From Sphaerimonospora thailandensis (lineage in GTDB: Bacteria; Actinomycetota; Actinomycetes; Streptosporangiales; Streptosporangiaceae), in NCBI RefSeq assembly GCF_016863115.1, contig NZ_BOOG01000060.1, forward strand, positions 1 to 41,059: a DNA stretch of 41,059 nucleotides. Reading direction: 5' to 3'. Each line of letters opens with the position of its first letter. The first letter of the stretch is position 1. Made by a program: the position numbers and the translations under genes. The notes under the pieces are model-generated. The model saw only the letters and a program-made list of their open reading frames with translations. It was not told the origin of the DNA and searched no databases. This document shows positions 8,069-16,252 of this stretch, in pieces.

Positions 8069-8997
8069 GCCTGCCGATACGCGGCCCTGAGCCGTTCCAC
8101 GGACACATGCGTGTAGATCTGTGTGGTGGCCAGGGAGGCGTGACCCAGCATCTCCTGGACACTGCGCAGATCGGCCCCGCCCTCGAGCAGATGGGTGGCC
8201 GCGGTGTGCCGGAGGCCGTGCGGGCCCAGGTCCGGAGTTCCTTCGATCTCCGCCAGGCGCGCGTGCACGACCCGCCTGACCGTGCTCTGATCGATCCGGC
8301 CGCCGCGGACTCCGACGAAGAGGGCGGGGCCGGTGCCCTCGCGGACCAGCAACGGCCTGCCGCGCACGCACCAGGCGTCGAGGGCGCGCAGCGCGGGCGC
8401 TCCCACGGGCACCGTTCGCTCCTTGCGGCCCTTGCCCAGCACCCGCACCGTACGGCGGTCGCGGTCGACGTCGTCGACATCGAGACCGCACAGCTCGCTC
8501 ACCCGCACACCGGTGGCGTAGAGCAGTTCCATGATCGCCTGGTCGCGCAGGCTCTTGGGGTTGTGGGCGCCCGCTCCGTCAGGGGCGGCCTCGTCAGGGG
8601 CTGCCCGGTCCAGCACGGCTCGGATCTCCACCTGGTCCAGCACCTCCGGTAGGCGCCGGTGCGGCTTGGCGGTGCCCAGCAGCAATCCCGGATCACCGTC
8701 CAGCCAGCCCCTGCGGTGGCAGAACGCGGTGAATGCCCGCGCGCACGCCGTCCGCCGCGCCAACGTCGCCCGGGACGCCCCTGCCTGGTGCTGGGCCCCC
8801 AGCCAGTCGCGGAGGGCGTTCACGTCCAGGGTGGCGATGCTTTCCCGCTCCGGGCCCTCCTGCCCTGGGGCCATATGCGCGAGCAGTGAGGCGATATCCC
8901 CCAGGTACGCCCTGACGGTGTGCGGCGACAGATCTCGCTCCAGGCGAAGATGGCGCTCGAACGCCGCCAGGACGGACTCGAACCCGGGAGACGACAT
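8053..8997 (-). CDS. xerC: tyrosine recombinase XerC
   Basis: This 314-residue site-specific recombinase most likely resolves chromosome dimers at dif. The N-terminal SAM-like DNA-binding domain (about 1-95, with ERDLSPHTVRAYLGD) precedes the catalytic domain. Active-site residues are visible in order: Arg in ATGVRVSEL, Lys in GKGRKERTVP, His/Arg in HGLRHTAATHLL, His in MLGHASL and Tyr in TQIYTHVS. The ATG at 8997 is chosen over an in-frame start at 9150, because the upstream part reads through the neighbouring small gene. Stop codon and M23 gene overlap tail to tail. Housekeeping context (dprA, comM) argues against a phage integrase. Confidence 0.94.
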   Translation of the reverse strand: MSSPGFESVLAAFERHLRLERDLSPHTVRAYLGDIASLLAHMAPGQEGPERESIATLDVNALRDWLGAQHQAGASRATLARRTACARAFTAFCHRRGWLDGDPGLLLGTAKPHRRLPEVLDQVEIRAVLDRAAPDEAAPDGAGAHNPKSLRDQAIMELLYATGVRVSELCGLDVDDVDRDRRTVRVLGKGRKERTVPVGAPALRALDAWCVRGRPLLVREGTGPALFVGVRGGRIDQSTVRRVVHARLAEIEGTPDLGPHGLRHTAATHLLEGGADLRSVQEMLGHASLATTQIYTHVSVERLRAAYRQAHPRA

Positions 8998-8998
8998 C

Positions 8999-9358
8999 TC
9001 AGCCGATCCCGAAATGATCCTTGATGCCCTGCACACCCACCAAGAGTTGCTCCATCGCGACGCCCTGCTGTTCCAGCATCGTGCTGTGGTGTTCGAGAAT
9101 CCGGGTGTGGTCGTCCAAGATGCCGCCGTGGCGTACCAGCACCGTGCCATGACGTTCCAGGACGTTTCTCTGGAACTCCAGGTCTTTGCCGTACTCGCGG
9201 AGGATCTCCTGCTGCTCCTGCAGCGTTTCGTGGATCGCGGTGAACAGCCTGGCGTTCGCCGCCTGTGCCTCCCAGACGTCCTGACGGGTGGCCAGAGCGA
9301 TCTCCCTGCCGTCCCCGGTATTGATCGTTACTGAGCTGCGGTCAGCCATGGATCGCAT
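8999..9358 (-). CDS. small heptad-repeat (coiled-coil) protein of unknown function
   Basis: A 119-residue protein whose stop codon lies one base upstream of xerC on the same strand, so the two are likely co-transcribed. After a short N-terminal region (MADRSSVTINTGDGREIAL) it is almost wholly helical. About eight successive 7-residue units have Leu (or Met) at the third position and, in four consecutive units, His at the sixth: VLERHG, VLVRHG, ILDDHT, ILEHHS. This pattern fits a coiled coil with Leu at a and His at d. ATG 9358 and ATG 9349 are both possible starts. No transmembrane segment or known domain is recognised. Function unknown. Confidence 0.8.
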   Translation of the reverse strand: MRSMADRSSVTINTGDGREIALATRQDVWEAQAANARLFTAIHETLQEQQEILREYGKDLEFQRNVLERHGTVLVRHGGILDDHTRILEHHSTMLEQQGVAMEQLLVGVQGIKDHFGIG

Positions 9359-9396
9359 GCTATCCGTTGACCCTTTCGTGATCTCGATGAATGGAA

Positions 9397-10608
9397 CTAC
9401 CGGGAGCGGCGAAGCCGCCAGCCGCGGTCTGACTGCTCGACGAATCCGGCGGCGGCCAGTCCGCCGAGGCAGGCGAGCGCTGTGGTGAGATCCACTCCTG
9501 CCGCGACGGCGACGGCGGCCGGCCCTGATCCACCGCGGGCCGGAACCGCCTCCAGCACCCGCCTCGTCTCCTCGCCCAGCGCGTCCCTGGGCAGCACGGG
9601 CCCTCGGGCGCGGGGTGCGAGATCCGCCCCGATCGAGCCGACCAACTCGATCACTTCGGCGGCGGAGGTGACGCAGACCGCCTTGCCCTCCCGGATCAGT
9701 GCGTGACAGCCCACGGAGGTCTCCGAGGTGACGGGCCCCGGCACGGCCATCAGGTGCCGGTTCAGGTCGGCGGCATGTCCCGCGGTGTTGAGCGCTCCGC
9801 TCCGCGCCGCCGCCTCGACGACGACCGTGCCGCGCGCCAACGCGGCGATCACGCGGTTGCGTACGAGGAAGCGGGGCCTGGTGGGATGGACGCCGAGCGG
9901 CCATTCGCTGACCATGAGGCCCTGGGAGCGCACGACCCCGAACAACTCCTCGTGCGCGGTGGGATAGCAGACGTCCGCCCCACAGGCCAGCACAGCCACC
10001 GTCGCGGCCCCGGCCGCCAGCGCCCCTCGGTGGGCGGCCCCGTCGATCCCGTAGGCACCACCACTGATCACGGACCAGCCGCGCTCGCCGAGCCCCGAGC
10101 CGAGATCGCTTGCGACGGTCGTCCCGTACGCGGTCGCGGCCCGTGCGCCGACTATCGCGACCGAGCGAAGGCAGATGAAGCGCAGGTTGGCCCGGCCCTC
10201 GAGCCACAATCCGAACGGCCGCCGGTCGCCGAGGTCGTCGAGCTGCGTCGGCCACTCGGCGTCGCCGGGGATGACCAGCCGGGCTCCCCGCTCCCGCCCC
10301 GCCGCGACCAGTGCCTCGGGGTCCGTGTAGCGGGCGGCCCATCCCGCGACGAGCCGGGCGAGATCGAGACGCCGCCGCGATGTCAGAGCGAGCTCGGCCT
10401 CCCTCCGCGCGGACTCCGGGTCCAGCCTGCCGAGCCTGGCCTGTTCGAGAGCTTCCCGCGGGCCGTGGGCCGCGATCAGCCGGCCCATCACCGGGTCGCC
10501 GGCCTCGGCCATCCGCATGATCGCCGCTCGAGCGGCCCGCTCCTCTTCCCGGGCGCCGGCATCCTCGGGGACGTCGGGCCGGCACTCGTCTCTTCCAAGG
10601 TTCCCCAT
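9397..10608 (-). CDS. dprA: DNA-processing protein DprA
   Basis: DprA binds single-stranded DNA and loads RecA during natural transformation; in actinobacteria its role is less clear. The roughly 403-residue protein has the Rossmann-like core SVAIVGARAATAYG, then SGGAYGIDGAAHRGAL, VLACGADVCYP and the ARSGALNTAGHA region. A C-terminal winged-helix (about 340-403) ends the protein. ATG 10608 follows GGGGGA by five bases; a TTG at 10638 is a weaker in-frame alternative. It lies 47 bases downstream of comM and upstream of the heptad-repeat gene and xerC, forming a reversed operon with yraN first. Confidence 0.94.
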   Translation of the reverse strand: MGNLGRDECRPDVPEDAGAREEERAARAAIMRMAEAGDPVMGRLIAAHGPREALEQARLGRLDPESARREAELALTSRRRLDLARLVAGWAARYTDPEALVAAGRERGARLVIPGDAEWPTQLDDLGDRRPFGLWLEGRANLRFICLRSVAIVGARAATAYGTTVASDLGSGLGERGWSVISGGAYGIDGAAHRGALAAGAATVAVLACGADVCYPTAHEELFGVVRSQGLMVSEWPLGVHPTRPRFLVRNRVIAALARGTVVVEAAARSGALNTAGHAADLNRHLMAVPGPVTSETSVGCHALIREGKAVCVTSAAEVIELVGSIGADLAPRARGPVLPRDALGEETRRVLEAVPARGGSGPAAVAVAAGVDLTTALACLGGLAAAGFVEQSDRGWRLRRSR

Positions 10609-10655
10609 CACACGTCCCCCATCACTCGAGATCCCCAATCAAGTCGCCCGCCCAA

Positions 10656-12233
10656 TCAGTCCACGCCCAGCCACATCGCCAGCGCTCCCGTCGTCTCCGG
10701 CTCGCCCGGGATCTCCTTGGCGGCGAGGTCGGCCAGGGTCCAGGACAGGCGGAGCACCCGGTCGAGCCCGCGCGCGCTGAGCGTCCCGAGGTCGAGACCG
10801 CGGTGCAGCGGAGCGAGGGCCCTGCCGGACAGGCGGAACTCGTTGTGCAGGACGGCCGACGGCACCTCGGCGTTCGCGCGCCAGGGCGTCCCCGCCAGCC
10901 GTTTGGCGGCCCGTTCCCGTGCGAGCAGGACCCGCTGCGCCACCGCCTCGGTCGGCTCGGTGAAGTTCCGGTCTGCCAACAGCTCGGCCCGGGTGGCCCG
11001 GCCGACCCGCACCTTCACGTCCACCCGGTCGAGCAGCGGGCCGGACAGCCGTGCCAGATAGCGCCGACGTGCGGTCGGCGTACATCGGCAGGGCTCGCTC
11101 GACGTCCCCGGCCGGCCGCACGGGCAGGGATTGGAAGCGAGGATGAGCATGAAGCGGGCGGGAAACGTGATCGTCGCGCTCGCCCGCGCGATCGTCACCA
11201 CGCCTGATTCGAGCGGCTGCCGCAGGGAGTCGAGCACGGAGGTGGCGAACTCAGGGGCCTCGTCCATGAACAGCACACCCCGGTGCGCGAGCGACACCGC
11301 GCCTGGACGCACCGTCCCGCCGCTGCCGCCGCCCACCACGGCGGCCACCGTCGCGCTGTGATGCGGGGCCATGAAAGGCGGCCGGGCGAGCAGCGGATGC
11401 CCAGCCGGCAGCGTTCCCGCCACCGAGTGGATCGCCGACACCTCGAGGGCCTCGTCGAGACCGAGAGATGGCAGCAGGGTCGGCAGCCGCTCGGCGAGCA
11501 TGGTCTTGCCGGTGCCCGGAGGACCCAGCATCCAGAGGTTGTGCCCGCCCGCCGCGCAGACTTCGAGTGCCTTGCGGGCGAGTGGCTGACCGGCCACGTC
11601 CCGCATGTCCGGTCCGCCCTCCGTCCCGCTTGCCTCCGTCCCGGTCGCCGCAGGCTCCGCGTCGGCGCCTCCGGTGGACGGTGCGGCCTGGCCGGTGGCG
11701 GCCGGCCGGCGGCCCGCATCGCCGGAGCGCAGCCACCGTACGAGTTCACTCAGGGTGGCGACGGGGACCACGGCGATGCCGGGCACGAGGGCCGCTTCGG
11801 CGGCGTTGCGCGCGGGCACGACAACGGTGCCGGCCCCTGCCTCCGCCGCCGCCAGCACGGCGGGCAGCACCCCCCTGATCGGCCGCACCCTGCCGTCCAG
11901 CCCCAGCTCACCGAGGAACAGGGGATCCGCGATGCGGTGCGCGGGGACGGCGCCGGCCGCGCCCAGCATGGCGACGGCGATGGCGAGATCGAAGATCGAG
12001 CCGCGCTTGGGCAGACTCGCGGGGAACAGGCTGACGGTGACCCGGGTGTCGGGCCAGGCGAAGTGACTGTTGATCATTGCCGACCGCACCCGCCCGCGGG
12101 CCTCACTGATCGCCGTGTCGAGAAGGCCGATGAAGTGGGTGCCCGCCACCCCCGGCCCCACGTCGGCCTCGACCTCGACCATCCGGCCGGTGACGCCCAC
12201 CAGGGCCACACACCGGGTCCGTGCCACGGCCAT
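10656..12233 (-). CDS. comM: YifB/ComM family Mg-chelatase-like AAA+ ATPase
   Basis: ComM is a hexameric helicase that promotes branch migration during integration of transforming DNA. The 525-residue protein has an N-terminal Lon-S5-like domain (VALVGVTGRMVEVEADVGPG to PAHRIADPLFLGELGL). An AAA+ module follows, with Walker A GPPGTGKTML, Walker B GVLFMDEAPEF and the arginine/zinc-like CPCGRPG region. A C-terminal Mg-chelatase domain contains SARGLDRVLRLSWTLADL. A variable Ala/Gly/Thr-rich insert sits around residues 170-200. Its ATG is one base after the yraN stop (TGACATG), so the two genes are translationally coupled. Confidence 0.95.
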   Translation of the reverse strand: MAVARTRCVALVGVTGRMVEVEADVGPGVAGTHFIGLLDTAISEARGRVRSAMINSHFAWPDTRVTVSLFPASLPKRGSIFDLAIAVAMLGAAGAVPAHRIADPLFLGELGLDGRVRPIRGVLPAVLAAAEAGAGTVVVPARNAAEAALVPGIAVVPVATLSELVRWLRSGDAGRRPAATGQAAPSTGGADAEPAATGTEASGTEGGPDMRDVAGQPLARKALEVCAAGGHNLWMLGPPGTGKTMLAERLPTLLPSLGLDEALEVSAIHSVAGTLPAGHPLLARPPFMAPHHSATVAAVVGGGSGGTVRPGAVSLAHRGVLFMDEAPEFATSVLDSLRQPLESGVVTIARASATITFPARFMLILASNPCPCGRPGTSSEPCRCTPTARRRYLARLSGPLLDRVDVKVRVGRATRAELLADRNFTEPTEAVAQRVLLARERAAKRLAGTPWRANAEVPSAVLHNEFRLSGRALAPLHRGLDLGTLSARGLDRVLRLSWTLADLAAKEIPGEPETTGALAMWLGVD

Positions 12234-12234
12234 G

Positions 12235-12588
12235 TCAGATCACCCCCCTCTCGTGCCGTACGGCGAAGTCGCCGGCGAATCGCTCGAGCGCGACCACGTC
12301 GACCCGGATCGTGCCGAAGCTCTCGGGCTGCGACGCCAGCCATTTGCTCGCCAGGCTCCGCAGGCGCAGCAGCTTCTCGCGGGTGACCGCCTCGAACGCG
12401 GTGCCGTGGCTGCGGCCGGACCGGGTCTTCACCTCCACGACGACCAGTGCGTCGCCGTCCCGGGCGAGGATGTCGATCTCGCCCTGGGGACAGCGCCAGT
12501 TGCGGGCCAGGATCCGCATGCCTCCCGCCTCGAGAAAGTTCGCGGCGAGCCGCTCGCCGTGCCTGCCAAGTCGATCCTTCGCGGCCAT
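12235..12588 (-). CDS. yraN: YraN/UPF0102 family putative nuclease
   Basis: A 117-residue protein with the restriction-endonuclease-like signature of UPF0102. The N-terminal motif is LGRHGERLAANFLEAGG, then ARNWRCPQGEIDILARDGDALVVVEVKTRS, with the acidic residues and Lys of a PD-(D/E)xK core (E and D of GEIDI, ExK in VEVKT). The ATG at 12588 has a strong GGAGG upstream; a longer frame begins at 12729 but is unsupported. It is the first gene of the yraN-comM-dprA-xerC unit. Biochemical function is not established. Confidence 0.92.
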   Translation of the reverse strand: MAAKDRLGRHGERLAANFLEAGGMRILARNWRCPQGEIDILARDGDALVVVEVKTRSGRSHGTAFEAVTREKLLRLRSLASKWLASQPESFGTIRVDVVALERFAGDFAVRHERGVI

Positions 12589-12700
12589 GGGACCACCTCC
12601 GGCCTCGACGATCGCCGATCGCGGACTACCCTCGATGAGCCGAACCGCATTCTGTGGACAACTCTCTGCGATCGCTCCGCCGCAGGACCGGGGGGAAGGG

Positions 12701-14089
12701 ATGAGACACGTGATCGAGACGCTCATCAAGGAACTCGGCGAGGGCGTGGGGGTGGCCCTGCCGGATGTGCGGGTGACCGGCGACGACCCCGTGCTGCCGT
12801 CCGTCTTCCCGGTCGGCGCGGCCGCCGCCGCGTGTGCCGGGGCGGCGACCGCCGCCGTCGCCGCCTACTGGCGGCCTGTCGCGCCGCCGGAGGCGCTCGT
12901 CGACGTACGGCACGCGGCGGTGGCCTTCCAGAGCGAACGCCACTTCCAGGCCGACGGAGAGAACTTCGACGTCTGGGCGCCCCTGTCCGGCGACTACCGG
13001 GCCGATGACGGCTGGGTCAAGCTCCACTGCAATTTCGATCATCATCGGGACGCCGCCCTCCGGGCGCTCGGGTTGCCCGCCGGGGCGACCAAGGAGGATG
13101 TCGCACGTGCCTGCGAGAGCCGTACCGCACTCGACGTCGAGGAGGCGGTGACCCGCGAGGGCGGGTGCGCGGGGGCGATGCGGAGCCGGGCCGGATGGCT
13201 CACGCACCCGCAGGCGCGTGTGATCGCAGAACAGCCGCTGGTCGGGCTCACCCGTCTGCCTGATTCCTCCGGTGAGTCCGGATCACCCGGCATATCCAGG
13301 GCATCGAGCGGGGAACGGCCGCTGAGCGGGGTGCGCGTTCTCGATCTGACCCGGGTGATCGCCGGACCGGTGGCCGCCCGCACGCTCGCCGCCCACGGGG
13401 CGGAGGTGCTGCGGGTCGGTGCGGCCCATCTGCCCGAGGTGCCGGGGCTCGTCGTGGAGACGGCGTTCGGCAAGCGGTCATGTCACATCGATCTTTGCTC
13501 TGAGCCCGAGGCGCTGCGCGATCTCGTCCGCCAGGCCGATGTCGTCATCCAGGCATACCGTCCGGGAGCGCTGAACGCCAGGGGGTTCGGGCCCGCCGAT
13601 CTCGCCGCGATGCGGCCGGGGATCGTCTGCGTCGACATCTCCGCGTACGGCTCCCGCGGCCCCTGGGGCGGCAGGCGGGGTTTCGACAGCCTTGTCCAGA
13701 TGGTCTGCGGGATCGCCCACGAGAACGGCGATGGGTCCCGGCCCGCCCCGCTGCCCGCCCAGGCGCTCGACCACGGCAGCGGCTTCCTCACGGCGTTCGG
13801 CGCGGTCGCCGCGCTGCTGCGGCGCCGGGCAGAGGGCGGATCCTGGCATGTCGAGGTCTCCCTGGCGCGTACCGCCAAGTGGCTCGACGACCTCGGCAGG
13901 GTCGACGGCGCCGGCGTCCCACAGCCGTCGGCCGACGGGCTGCTGGCCACCATGCCCAGCGCGTTCGGCACCCTCACCTACGTGCGGCCGCCCGGCCTGA
14001 TCGCGGGCGCCGAGCCGTACTGGGCGAGCCCGCCGCCGAGGCAGGGCGAGCACCCCGCCGAATGGGCGACAGCCACAGGCAGGGGATGA
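12701..14089 (+). CDS. class III CoA-transferase (CaiB/BaiF family)
   Basis: A 462-residue enzyme of the CaiB/BaiF family, which moves CoA between carboxylic acids through an aspartyl-CoA intermediate. The characteristic core starts in the middle of the chain: PLSGVRVLDLTRVIAGPVA (about 207-225), then VVIQAYRPGALNARGFG and CVDISAYGSRGPWGGRRGFD. Asp329 in GFDSLVQ is the likely nucleophile. The first 200 residues hold the helical and small-domain part, including VKLHCNFDHHRDA. The substrate cannot be told from sequence. ATG 12701 follows GGGGGAAGGG. The 3' end overlaps the convergent MFS gene by 116 bases. Confidence 0.85.
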   Translation: MRHVIETLIKELGEGVGVALPDVRVTGDDPVLPSVFPVGAAAAACAGAATAAVAAYWRPVAPPEALVDVRHAAVAFQSERHFQADGENFDVWAPLSGDYRADDGWVKLHCNFDHHRDAALRALGLPAGATKEDVARACESRTALDVEEAVTREGGCAGAMRSRAGWLTHPQARVIAEQPLVGLTRLPDSSGESGSPGISRASSGERPLSGVRVLDLTRVIAGPVAARTLAAHGAEVLRVGAAHLPEVPGLVVETAFGKRSCHIDLCSEPEALRDLVRQADVVIQAYRPGALNARGFGPADLAAMRPGIVCVDISAYGSRGPWGGRRGFDSLVQMVCGIAHENGDGSRPAPLPAQALDHGSGFLTAFGAVAALLRRRAEGGSWHVEVSLARTAKWLDDLGRVDGAGVPQPSADGLLATMPSAFGTLTYVRPPGLIAGAEPYWASPPPRQGEHPAEWATATGRG

Positions 14090-15314
14090 TGAGCAGCGCG
14101 GCCGCCGCGCACACCCACAGCGCGGGACGGAGCCCGAGCGACGCTCCGAGGAGGCCGCCGAGCACGCCACCGGGCGCCATCACGCCCTGGGTGGCGAAGT
14201 TGGTCGTGGCGTTCACCCGGCCGAGCAACTCGGCGGGAGACTCCCGCATCGTCACGGCGCCCGCACAGACGCTGTAGCAGACGACGGCCACCCCGGTGAT
14301 CACCTCCGCCGCGACGAGCTGGCAGACGACGAGCCAGAAAGGGCCCCCGGCCGCCGCCGTCGTGACGAATCCGACGGGGAAGAACAGCACCGAGCCGAGG
14401 AGCACCCGGTTCTCGCCGAACCGGCGGGCGAGCCGGGATGCGAGCACGGCGCCGAGCAGCCCGCCGACGCCGAAGCCGGTCGCGGTGACGCCCACCAGAG
14501 CGCCGGGAAGGCCCAGGACGCGTACGGCGAAGAGCACGTAGAGCGCGAGCTGGGCCGCGCCGAGAAAGTTGACGAGCATTCCGGTGGCGCAGAGTGCGCG
14601 CAGCGCGCCGTGCTTCATCAGCACGCTCACGCCTTCGGCGATCTCGCGCAGGATGCCGCGCCCCGAGCCGCGCGTCCCGTGCTCCGGCGCGCGGATGCCC
14701 TTGAGGCAGAGGGCCGACGCCAGGAACGTGACCGCGTTGACCACGATCGCGATGGGGGCGGTCAGCAGGGTGACGAGCAGCCCCGCCAGGCTCGGCCCGC
14801 ACATCTCGGCGACGGAGAACACGGACTGGAAACCCGCCAGGGCCGTGGTCCGCTGCGACGGCGCCACCACGGACATCAGGTGAGGGGTGTTGAACGAGCG
14901 GAACACCACCGTGCACACGCCGACGACGAGCGCGACCGCGATCAGCCAGGGGATGGTCAGCAGACCGCCCAACCAGGCGGCGGGCACGGACAGTACGGCG
15001 AGGCCGGCGAACGCCTCGCACGCGACCATCACCGGCCTGCGGCGGGCGACGCGATCAGCGAGCGCGCCCGACGGCAGGCCGACCAGCAGGAACGGGACCG
15101 TCGAGGCGGCGGTGAGCAGTCCCATCTCGATCGGTGAGGCGGTCAGCAAGGTGGCCGCCGTGAGCGGTACGGCGAGCCGGGCCACTTCGCTGCCGGTCTC
15201 GGAGACCGCACGGGCCGACCAGAGCAGCCGATAGTCCCGCTGCCGCCGGAGCGGGACGGGCCGGTCTGTCTCCGGAGAGACGGGGGAGGGGGAGTCAGTG
15301 GATGTGATCGACAC
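13974..15314 (-). CDS. MFS transporter, multidrug/siderophore-exporter type
   Basis: A 446-residue protein with 12 likely membrane helices. The DRVARRRPV loop between helices 2 and 3 is the MFS signature loop, and the overall layout resembles EntS-like MFS exporters. The basic C-terminal tail (GARPASAAG onward, about 30 residues) is low complexity and is encoded in the region overlapping the convergent CoA-transferase gene. The start is GTG 15314, with a -10 box seven bases upstream and no ribosome-binding site, so the mRNA is probably leaderless. It is divergent from an ArsR-type gene and shares an operator with it, suggesting repression relieved by an exported compound. Confidence 0.9.
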   Translation of the reverse strand: MSITSTDSPSPVSPETDRPVPLRRQRDYRLLWSARAVSETGSEVARLAVPLTAATLLTASPIEMGLLTAASTVPFLLVGLPSGALADRVARRRPVMVACEAFAGLAVLSVPAAWLGGLLTIPWLIAVALVVGVCTVVFRSFNTPHLMSVVAPSQRTTALAGFQSVFSVAEMCGPSLAGLLVTLLTAPIAIVVNAVTFLASALCLKGIRAPEHGTRGSGRGILREIAEGVSVLMKHGALRALCATGMLVNFLGAAQLALYVLFAVRVLGLPGALVGVTATGFGVGGLLGAVLASRLARRFGENRVLLGSVLFFPVGFVTTAAAGGPFWLVVCQLVAAEVITGVAVVCYSVCAGAVTMRESPAELLGRVNATTNFATQGVMAPGGVLGGLLGASLGLRPALWVCAAAALLIIPCLWLSPIRRGARPASAAGSPSTARRPRSGRAAARR

Positions 15315-15321
15315 AACTGTG

Positions 15322-15350
15322 AAACTAATGCTTCATAGTTGCGAAGTAAA
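15322..15350 (-). promoter_or_regulatory. promoter of the MFS gene
   Basis: On the minus strand TTTACT (15345-15350) and TAGTTT (15322-15327) are separated by exactly 17 bases. Transcription would begin at about the GTG of the MFS gene. The -35 lies in the centre of the palindrome at 15340-15359. Confidence 0.5.
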
Positions 15351-15359
15351 TACTTCACA
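15340..15359. promoter_or_regulatory. palindromic operator in the MFS/ArsR divergent region
   Basis: GAAGTA-AA-TACTTC is a perfect 6-bp inverted repeat, and two outer pairs (TG...CA) extend it to an 18/20 match. An additional half-like CTTCAT lies at 15331-15336. The size and AT-rich centre fit an ArsR/SmtB-type dimer site. The ArsR-type protein encoded 25 bases away is the obvious binder, by inference. Confidence 0.6.
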
Positions 15360-15383
15360 TGTTGGGCGGTAGTGTTGGGACGC

Positions 15384-16034
15384 ATGACGAGCACCCGGCC
15401 GGAGGCGTACCGACAGGTCACCGACAGCGGTGTGCTGCGGGCGCTGGCGCATCCGGCGAGGCTGGCCATCCTCTCCCGGCTGCAGAACGAGGGGCCCGCG
15501 ACCGCCACGGAATGCGCCCAGGTCACCGGGCTGTCTCCCAGCGCGTGCAGCTATCACCTCCGGACGTTGGCCAAACACGGGTTCGTGGCGGAGGCGCCGC
15601 CCCGGGGGGACGGCAGGGAGCGGGTGTGGCGGGCACTTCAGCGCGGATGGGGGTTCCAGGCCCCCGAGGGCGAGTTGAGTCCGGAGTTGCTCCGGGCGCA
15701 GCGGGCGGTCATCGACACCGTCCTGGCCGAGGCGGGACTGCGGCTCGCCGACTTCCTGGCACAGTCCGACCGGGAGTCAGGCGAGTGGGAGTCCGCATCC
15801 CGCCTCGTTCATTCCGTGCTGCTGGTCGACGCCGAGGAACTGCGGGTGCTCGGCGAGCGGATCGACGAGCTCATCCACCCTTACCGGGCGACCGAGCGCA
15901 CGACCGAGGACGCGCCGACGGGGGCCCGCCTGGCGGAGTTCCACCTCCGCATGTTCCCGCGTGTGCCGCGCAGGGCCGGGCCGCGAGCCGACGGCGTCAC
16001 CGGTGCCGAGCCGGGCGAACCGGCCGTCACCTGA
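15384..16034 (+). CDS. ArsR-type winged-helix transcriptional regulator
   Basis: A 216-residue regulator. The N-terminal winged-helix (about 15-90) has [17 protein letters not shown], the recognition region [20 protein letters not shown] and a wing with GDGRERVW. The C-terminal half is helical and acidic ([17 protein letters not shown]), probably for dimerisation or ligand sensing; no metal-binding Cys/His cluster is visible, so the inducer is more likely organic. ATG 15384 gives the normal family N-terminus, and TAGTGT at 15370-15375 could drive a nearly leaderless mRNA. It probably represses the divergent MFS exporter through the palindrome between them. Confidence 0.88.
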   Translation: MTSTRPEAYRQVTDSGVLRALAHPARLAILSRLQNEGPATATECAQVTGLSPSACSYHLRTLAKHGFVAEAPPRGDGRERVWRALQRGWGFQAPEGELSPELLRAQRAVIDTVLAEAGLRLADFLAQSDRESGEWESASRLVHSVLLVDAEELRVLGERIDELIHPYRATERTTEDAPTGARLAEFHLRMFPRVPRRAGPRADGVTGAEPGEPAVT

Positions 16035-16048
16035 GGGGGGCGGATCCG

Positions 16049-16056
16049 TATAGACT
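16049..16056 (+). promoter_or_regulatory. candidate -10 region for rpsB
   Basis: TATAGACT contains overlapping -10 matches (TATAGA, TAGACT). It would give an rpsB leader of about 190 bases. No clear -35 was found. Confidence 0.45.
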
Positions 16057-16061
16057 GTTCG

Positions 16062-16252
16062 GCGGCCTGCTATGCGGGCCGAATTCGCACGCCCGTGCAA
16101 AGACCGTCTCCTCGGTCCGGATCGGGGGAGTGTTCGACCGAACGCGACCTCGTCCGGTGAAGACGGCCCGGGCGTCAGGACGCGGGCAGACGGGCCCGCG
16201 TGACCAACCGAGGCCAGTGCCCCAGGGCACGCGACCATGGAGGAACAGCACC
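16062..16252 (+). promoter_or_regulatory. rpsB 5' leader
   Basis: About 190 untranslated bases precede rpsB. They contain an out-of-frame ATG at 16237 with GGAGGA downstream serving rpsB itself. S2 autoregulates through leader RNA in some bacteria; here only the length and position suggest this. Confidence 0.3.

Noticed and set aside
8053-8997. Tyrosine recombinase as a sign of prophage or integrative element
   Set aside because: It has XerC motifs and sits in a housekeeping operon with dprA and comM; no att repeats, phage genes or tRNA target are nearby.
9359-10585. Upstream extension of the heptad-repeat gene to 528 codons
   Set aside because: The extension is Arg/Gly-rich and lies over dprA in another frame; only the last 119 codons look like protein.
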